Below, piece by piece: positions 56,759 through 64,000 of a stretch of DNA of 64,000 nt. Within the stretch, counting starts at the first letter, position 1; every line of letters begins with the position of its first letter. Under the pieces are notes generated by a model that was not told the DNA's origin, did not search any database, and saw only the letters and a program-made list of their open reading frames with translations. The translations under genes and the position numbers were made by a program. Source of the stretch: Galerina marginata (taxonomy: Eukaryota; Basidiomycota; Agaricomycetes; Agaricales; Galerinaceae); contig JAECYW010000003.1 of NCBI GenBank assembly GCA_023014335.1, positions 496,001 through 560,000 of the forward strand, written 5' to 3'.

Positions 56759-57368
56759 GTTAAGTCTAGAGAATGAGCTTAGGTATCTCAATGAAGGCGA
56801 TGATACGAATTAGGGCTCTATTTATGCGATTGAAAAAGTACCGATTAAGAAATGCTGCGGGTATCAATATCAGTGGCGCATGAGCTAAATAACTGATGTA
56901 TCATCTCCTCATCCATTTTATGTACTTAATTCGAACCTATTTCACCTGGCTTGAAGATCGGTGAAAACTCGATCAAGTGTTCCATCGGGTTTGCATCCCG
57001 AATGCCCATCTCGCCCGCTTTGATGTTTTGGGAAGACATTTTAAATCTTTCGGCGTCTGGCCTACCAATATATATTTGCTTCCAGCTACTGTGTCACAGA
57101 TCCGAGCGGCACAAAACATAAGTAGCCTAACATGATAGCTGTCCCACGGACAGTAAATATGAATTCAAGAAAGCTATTGGGCGGAAATCTTAGGAACATT
57201 GCACTAGAGAAGAACCAACAATATTTCGGCTTAAGATTTTCTGGTGAGTATAATTTGGGCTAAGAAGTAAGATTCTATTTACCAACCAAATACTGTTCCT
57301 CCACCGTCCTCAGGCCTTGCTATAAAGCCAGCTCACTTTCCAAGGACGATCGGCGTTGAGTAATTTCG
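56759..57368. other. Divergent intergenic region, promoter-bearing
   Basis: It lies between two divergent genes. No conserved site beyond a TATA-like sequence for the minus gene is recognised. Confidence 0.4.
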
Positions 57369-58480
57369 ATGTCACCACAGAATTCTCACCCTTTTGAAAT
57401 GGAGCAACTCCTGGGAACAGCCGCAGTGTCAGATAAAACCCACCGCATCAGCAACGATGAAATGGGTATGCCATTTCGAATCAAGACTGCTTTTACCTTC
57501 CATTGGTTCTACGCAACACACGGTATACTATTCATTTTATGCGGTTTCTTTTTCACAACGTCAATGCGCAATCGAGGACAATGTGTCGAGATCCCGTACT
57601 GTATGTCTCAATTTGGTCTCCATTTAGTTCAAATACTGAGGTTTCATATTAAGCCCCCGCAAATATCGCCATTGAATATCAGAAAGAGTTCACTATCTTC
57701 AATGGCTCTTTCAGATTTCCTTCCGTCTACCGAGGAGACCCAACGCCAGAACTTGACGAAGCTTGGCATAGGATTTCTAAGGGTGGTAAGTACCAGATTG
57801 ACTCCCAACCTTGCAGTCAACTCACAAACTAAATAGTCAGCGTCGTGCGTTTGACACGAGAGGAACTCCTGAAGCTAGGGAAGGAGGATACATCATCTAA
57901 AGTCAAGTTCACTGAGGAAGACGGTGGTGGATACTTAGCCTTCATAGAAGTGGCTCACGAACTACATTGCCTTGTAAATTTTTAACAAGCACAACGGGAA
58001 GGTTGAACTGAAACTTATTCATCCTAGAACGTGCTCCGCAAATACGTATACTTTGACCACTACAGCAAAAATGACACCTTCTTCACCGAAAGTAAACCGA
58101 ACACCTACCGGACGCACCTCGGTAAGCTACTCTATACATCTAGCTTATGAGAATATCCTCATAATCATTCTGATTTCTGGACCCACAGAGCATTGTATCG
58201 AGAATCTTCGACAATCTCTAATGTGTACAGCTAACAACGGGATGATTACTTATGAATGGGTCAGGTAATATTTCGGGATTAACAGTATCGCCTTGGAGAC
58301 TGGCTAATTTTGGTCTACCTCAGAGGTTTCAGCTCACATTATCCAGACTTCAACACCAGGCACAGATGTCGAAATTTTGAAAAAATTATAGCATGGGAGA
58401 ACGGACGTGGAGTGCATAACGTTCCACAGAGCCATATAGTGCGGTTAGATGGTGAGATAGATTTGGAACATAGCCCCTGA
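57369..58480 (+). CDS. UstYa-like (DUF3328) membrane-anchored oxidase-family protein
   Basis: Exons 57369-57600, 57654-57785, 57837-57973, 58028-58121, 58189-58264 and 58324-58480 give 828 nt (275 residues), all phases consistent. One transmembrane helix (around THGILFILCGFFF) follows a short cytosolic N-terminus. Next come the family signature YSPANIAIEY, FRFPSVYRGDP, and the two diagnostic HxxHC-type motifs, HELHC and HCIENLRQSLMC. UstYa-family proteins take part in oxidative cyclisation or other modification in fungal peptide natural-product pathways. No precursor peptide or other pathway gene is recognised next to it, so its substrate is unknown. The family is large in basidiomycetes, and many members stand alone. 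Confidence 0.88.
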
Positions 58481-59837
58481 TGGCACCTTGTCAGCCCTGG
58501 CATAAAGGGTGGGGGCGTCGCTGCGTTCGAGGGGTTTTTGCCGCTGTGGAAAGCGGTGAGGTAGCTATGATGTAGTCGGTTTCAAAAACTATGCAAGGTT
58601 CTAAGGTTTCGGGAAACCTAGAAGACTGGGTGATCATTATTTAAGTACAAATTGTTTTTTTGTCAAGTTACTAGGTGGCCGAACGTAATTCGGAGAGACC
58701 GTAATCTTTGCACCAAATTCAATGCCATCACCGACTGACTACAAACTCTTATGAAACTAAGGGCAACAGAAAATCGTGATTCCTCTTTCTTCTCCAGATA
58801 TCAGTAAAAGACAGAATGGATGGCGAAGCATATCTGTTGAGCCGGTATCTATATCGCAGTCGAAGATAACTGAAATACTGGCTAACTTTAAATGGGACTC
58901 AAAAAAAAAACATTTTGAATCATACTAGCTCATGTGTGTTGGCGCCAACACGAACCGCCTCGGACTGCAGCCATGTTGGTAGTGAGGTGAGGTGTCAACA
59001 TGCATGGTCCACAGGTGAACGCCGGTGACCGAGATTCTCCTGATGTGGCGGGGAACATCGTCGTCTCGGTCAATAGCCCATGGGAAGTTACGTATATGAT
59101 CAACTGGGATCATTGTTCAGAGAATAGCTATCTTAATCGGAAGAGCCACGATGTAACAGCAAGACCGTCCATGATAGATGATGTTGGTACGGAGTTATAC
59201 TTTTGAAAGCCAACTACCAGAATTGAAATTCAACGATTTAGAGAACGGATAAGACGCGCAGGCTATATTTTAATGATAGCCCACTGAATGCGCAGCCGAA
59301 ATGAGCCGGACTTCATCGCTATTTCTTGGGCTACAGTGTAACTCGTTCTGATTCCAATAATATCCCTTAGATTTCGGAGCTGTTAGTAATTTGTCGTAAG
59401 GTAATGATGTTTGTTCTCCGCTAGCACGCTTCTCGGAATCACTCCGTCAATTATTTAGCGCAAAGTGGAGACACAGGCGATCGTGGCTCTGTTGGTGTCA
59501 GGGTTTTTATCTTTTAGTTTGATCAAAATATAAGCACAGGATTGAACTAGACAAATTTTAGGACGTGTGGTTTCGTCTGCTGTTAAGTCGATCCGTAGTC
59601 TTGCAACTTTCGTTAGTCGATCAGAAGTATTACTGACCTTAATTAATTGATGACGAGAGCTACGTTGCTCATCAGGGAATTCTGACATCTTGGCCACAAG
59701 GATAAGCAATCAATAACCCTGAAAAGGTTCGTCTGTCCGACTTCATAAATAGATTATGTGCCGCCGAGTGTATATAGCTTTTACACAGTTTTTGTCGTTC
59801 TATCCTTACATCGTTCGTCTTTTTTAGCCCCACCAAC
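58481..59837. other. Intergenic, contains a 16-bp palindrome
   Basis: No gene is supported. Perfect palindrome GTGTTGGCGCCAACAC at 58936-58951. A TATA-like CATAAATAG near 59743 may serve the next gene. Confidence 0.5.
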
Positions 59838-61119
59838 ATGGCCGAACCAAATACAGCTCAAATTCTCACCGAAAGGGCATGGTACATTGGTCAATATGTT
59901 GCCAGTATTCTTTCAGGTTTGCCACCCGTACTTTCCCAAAATTCAAAGGCTCAATCTGATTATCCACGTATTTTAGGTGTTCAAATTTCGCTGTTCATAC
60001 AGTCATCCTATTATCTAGCCTACAGTCCATATTCATTCAAGAAGAAGGCATTTTTTACCATATACGGGGGTTTACTTTGTCTGTTCGTCAACATCACCCT
60101 TGCGGGCAACCAAATTGAAGGGCTATTCATGTGGATTGTTCACCGTGATGTACCCGGCGGTCCTGAGGCATACCTCGACGCGACCACGTCCGCCTGGTGG
60201 AATGTTTTCGGGACTGCGGCAATCATTACCGCCGATATAATGGGGAATGCGCTCTTGGTGAGTGTAAATCAACCGACCTGTTATAATAATCGGCGGAAAA
60301 TTGACGCAATTTGTTTATACGAGCAGTTGTACCGTTGCTATGTCCTGGTGTCTAAATGGATTATTATTCTTCCGGCCGTGTTATTCATGGCTTCCTCCGG
60401 TGAGTCGCCTTAGCAGTGGAAGCTGTAGGTTTACTTCCGGTCAACTAAATCAAATTTTCAGTGCTGGCCATTATGACCACCATAGAAAGTGGCCTACCCA
60501 ATGCTAATATTTTCAATGGATTGTCTCAGGATCTTGGAGTCGCCTGGGTATCTCTTAGCGTCAGTTTCAATGTCCTGGTCACGTCAATCATCTGTGGCCG
60601 GATATTTATTTCATACCTGGCCTTGAAGCGCATTGGGCTGTCCACGAATGCTCGACAGCGATGGGGCGCGATTGCCATTTTAATCGAATCGTCTTTACCT
60701 TTTAGCGTTTTTGGAATCATCTTTGCTACGATATTCAACCTACCGGTGACGAATCCTAACAGCCAGTTAGTGAGTTCAATGGCCGATACATGGGGTGGCA
60801 TTGTGGTGAGAAATTCTTACTTGAATTATCTATTGGAAGAGACTCTAATAGAGGAAAAACCGCACTCCAGGGAATATCTCCCCAGCTCATCATCCTGCGC
60901 GTGGCGATGGGCAATGCGTGGACGAAGAACAATGTTAGCTCAAGGGCGATAGAAACCCAGTCTACGAACTTCAAAAAGAATCTCCGAGTTGGAAGCACAA
61001 CTAAAGTCATGGAGGATAGTACGACAGGTGTCATGGTCGATAAAGAGCACACGAAGGATGAAGAGTTGACTCGAATCCCAGATGATATCGACTTCCTCGC
61101 CGTATCCGCTACGGTTTAG
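59838..61119 (+). CDS. Seven-transmembrane-type protein (Agaricomycete family, function unknown)
   Basis: Exons 59838-59916, 59977-60257, 60327-60399, 60462-60805 and 60871-61119 give 1026 nt (341 residues) in phase. About seven hydrophobic helices are visible, including FTIYGGLLCLFVNITLAG, IIILPAVLFMASSVLAIMTT, VAWVSLSVSFNVLVTSIICG and IESSLPFSVFGIIFATIF. The conserved LYRCYV before a helix is typical of a large basidiomycete 7TM group. The C-terminal tail is hydrophilic, Thr/Asp-rich and probably cytosolic. It might be receptor-like, but no G-protein or STE3 signature is seen. Intron 1 (60 bp) is also in frame and free of stops. Confidence 0.75.
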
Positions 61120-64000
61120 GTAGATAAAACGTATGTTGACCATACTTAAACTGTATGTCTAAAAGGCTCGATTAATATATCGGTAACAATCCGTGATTGC
61201 TTTAATTCCGTGCAAATATCTCCTGTGGGGTGCCTTAACGCTAGTGCCAGGCAGAAGGATCGTAATAGGGATTAGATTAGTTATGAGTACCCCTAACGTT
61301 AGACTTGTCCGACGCTAAAGATGCCGGTAACTTCCGTGATGGTATTATATAATCCTGATCTCCTCCAGTTCTATTGCGCCAACGCTTCTGACTGGATGAG
61401 CCATGATTTCGACTCCATGTGGATGCTCTTGTCGCTGCCACCTCACAAAGACGACGTATTTCAGGTGTCTACCACCAATTTTCTTGTTTCAGGTGAAACG
61501 TGCGGCCAACCGAGCCATTCACACAGGATCCGAACGACAGGAGACGAGGCAACGATAAAGACGCGGCTCTCATTGTCACACCAACATCGTCGAACGGGCA
61601 GCAGCACAGTACCCTCTCCTCTTTGAACGACAACAGGGTAAATGGGGTTGCGACAACACCACAACTCGGTAGCAAGCCAGTGGGCAATGCCCCTCGTTGT
61701 CAATTGACCATCGGCGAGCTGGATGGGGTACACCACGGTCTCAATGTTGTCGATCGACGAGAAAGGAGGCGGGGTGGGGGCACACCACCTCTTTGTCGTT
61801 CAACGAAGCCTCAAGGTGTGCAAAGGATACCGCCACCATTCATATCTTGTCCTAATGTTCCCGTCCGTCAAGGTTACGATTTAACTGCGATTTGTCGCAG
61901 TCCGTGGAAAGGCAGAATGGGGCAGTGGAAACAATGTCAGAATTCAGGTCGCCGTCGTCGATGATGATGGCAAGCGCTGTCCGAGGTCGTTCGTAAAATG
62001 AGTATGTCAAATTTTCTGAAATCCGCTGGGGTTGAAAGTTATTCTCCTGTGTATTTCCCAGTCTTTTTCAATGCATGGGCCTTTCCCAGTTTCCCCGCTT
62101 TACTGCGAAGTTTCGGGGCTGGATTTGTATCAATAACTAGTGGTCATCCCTTCCTCAGCCACGAGTCCTATACGAGAACCTCATTGGGAGACTGACAGCG
62201 CCTAGGCTTAACTTTCGCACTGATTCACTCAAGCTGTATTCCTACAACTGACCTGCCTTGGTTTGGTTGACTGCTGGCGTGGTACATGTGTATTGGATCC
62301 GTTTCCGCTTGTGTTTTTTCGTTTGGCGTTCTGCGTTTGACTCTTTTATTCGGGATCATGCCACTTTCAGGTATGTTATGACAGTGGTCGTTTCTTCTGC
62401 ACTTTTTCACCTTAATTCATTTTTCTACTCAGTAGGCCTCCGTCGTATTATTGGCGTTCTCTGGTCCTTTTCTCGCGATTTCATCATTGTTCACCATTTT
62501 CAACGATTACGTCGTTGCCGGAATTCATTGTCTCCATCTGGAATTCTTTTCTTGAATTGTCGTTTTTGCTTATTTTCATGGCTTTCACATCGTTCTCGAG
62601 CACTTCACTATCACAAGTAGGTCAGTATTACCCTCATTTTCGACCGCCCAATATTTACGCATGCTAGTTTTGCCAGCTTAACGCCGAGTGTGCGATGGGA
62701 TTTCGGGGAACTTAACTGGTTCAGCGCGGTTGCTGAGCTGCTGGGACTTGTGTTAACCAAATGATGCCCACCGGCATATCAATTCTTTGCAAGAGCATCA
62801 ATCACATTCGGGTGGTTGGGATTTGCTAGGTCGTAAGGCTTCGGTTTACGTCGCCAGCGGCCCAAACTCTGTTGCGATTTTCCCCACCTCAGTTAGTAAT
62901 CCCCTTAATAAACGAATTTGATATCGGAATCAGACGATGCATTGCATCAATATCAGGTCGACTCTCACAGGTTTGCCATGGCATCGCCGTTCGAATGGAC
63001 CTGATCCACTGATATTATCTTCGCTCATCATATATTTTTGGGGACGTTCAATGAATCAATCAATCCATGTTTTAGTTCTGTGTGTAAGATATGAGATAGA
63101 AGTCGGTCATCTTGATTTTTTCTTGTTCGGCGCTTCCGTGTCGGGTGGCATCAACCGGTGAGTGATCAATTTATAACTCTCCCCATGTGGACATCAAGAG
63201 ATATAGTCGCTTTCTCGAGGGTATTAATATACGTTCAAGCATCTTTCGCATATCTTTTCGAACTCTGTGCATCGTTACCTATCAGATGAGGCGCTGTTCG
63301 ACCTTTTGGGTGTATAAAGATGGCTACCACAATATGGATCCTCACGATCTGCGATGTCCACTTCTCCCTTATTACCCTCAATACTGGAGGTCCAAGATGT
63401 CCATGTTGCTCTGTGCGTGAGATGTACGTACTTCACTTGCTTCCACTGGCGCTTGATTTTACCTCAATAATCGTGTCTTATTTTGCAGTGACAGCCATCA
63501 TAATTATTTTTTACGACCATCGTGGGTTATTCATGTTATGACTGGTCGTGCCTGCACCACTAAGTATGCGACTCAGTGATAACACTCGATCGGGAGGTCG
63601 GTCGGCCCCCTATTTAACAATGATAATTTGAACTTTATTCGAAATAGATTTTTTATATTTGGGTATGTATAATATTTCGAAGTCGTCTATGTCTCTTCAT
63701 GGGCTGCGTGCCGGCCTAGGCTGGTGAATGGACATTCCCAAAGCTTCTTTTCCTTGCGGTACGTGACTATCAATCTAAAACTCGTCTCACCTTGTCAAAT
63801 GCTCACTGAAAGTCTACAGAACCGTTACTGGGTGCTTTCTGGCGCGGTGTAAGCATTTTCAGCCACCATTATTTCTTTAGCATAATTGACCTCCCATCAG
63901 GTTCTGCACATATGGTGTGACTTTCGCAATAGCGTCATAGTAGAAGAGTCATTAAGCCATTCGCACAGCATTATTCGCACCTCACGTTACTGATTCGGTG
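61120..64000. other. Terminal stretch without a supported gene
   Basis: Plus-strand frames at 61321-61640, 61500-61964, 62258-62620 and 63187-63541 are open but show no domain or coherent exon set. GGTATTAATATACGTTC at about 63218, after a frame with RYSRFLEGIN, resembles the exon ends in the 33-47 kb flanks, hinting at another remote, decayed copy. Confidence 0.35.

Noticed and set aside
31026..58480. Terpene synthase and UstYa-like gene as one biosynthetic cluster
   Set aside because: They lie 25 kb apart with unrelated genes and duplications between them, and no tailoring enzymes sit next to either.
61500..61964. 154-codon plus-strand frame
   Set aside because: Low-complexity, basic, no domain; overlaps open frames on the other strand.
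1..64000. CRISPR array, rRNA, operons or other bacterial features
   Set aside because: No regularly spaced direct repeats or rRNA-like sequence; introns and domain content are clearly fungal.

Overview
The window looks like a chromosome segment from an Agaricomycete (mushroom-forming basidiomycete). Genes are split by many introns of about 45-75 bp with GT..AG ends, some around very small exons. The gene content fits: a KDZ-type transposase with CxC5/CxC6 cysteine clusters, a NACHT NTPase, a hydrophobin-like protein, a CBM1 cellulose-binding protein, a UstYa-like (DUF3328) protein, a class I terpene synthase and many small secreted proteins. There is no prokaryotic operon structure, and I found no tRNA, rRNA or CRISPR array. 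All exon models below were built by eye, by matching splice sites and reading phase. Each multi-exon model I call well supported sums to a multiple of three.

Layout. 1-9.06 kb: a minus-strand Ty3/Gypsy-type retrotransposon with Gag, protease and Pol in three overlapping frames. It is unusually rich in CGCG and has a spliced plus-strand exon beside its 3' end. 9.06-9.45 kb: the 3' end of an orphan plus-strand gene. 9.56-11.78 kb: an intact five-exon KDZ-family gene. 12.07-12.87 kb: an inverted-repeat element with a 45-bp mini-MITE nested in one arm. 13.6-16.2 kb: a multi-pass membrane protein. 19.5-21.5 kb: a hydrophobin-like gene converging on a secreted CBM1 protein. 24.2-25.8 kb: two divergent copies of a tiny Cys/His gene with a shared promoter, plus an orphan third promoter copy. 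26.5-28.7 kb: a small secreted protein and an unknown membrane-anchored protein. 31.0-32.1 kb: a terpene synthase. 33.4-41 kb: a tandem duplication of about 4 kb carrying two paralogous minus-strand genes. 42.4-44.65 kb: a NACHT protein. 49-61 kb: scattered single genes (Cys-rich peptide, two-module secreted protein, unknown secreted protein, UstYa-like protein, 7TM protein) separated by repeat-rich sequence.

The most interesting possibility is at 33.5-44.7 kb. The two tandem paralogs each carry two copies of a short N-terminal motif (F-F-x5-A-x-[VI]-x-G-G-x-[FY]-x2-[VI]-x-G). The nearby NACHT protein starts with one related copy. One motif on an NTPase and two imperfect copies on a neighbouring protein is the arrangement known from fungal NWD2/HET-S amyloid signalling pairs. 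Here the motif and the beta-rich C-terminal domain are ones I cannot assign to a described family. This is inference from sequence only. The NACHT reading frame also appears to end early at a frameshift, so the system may be decaying.
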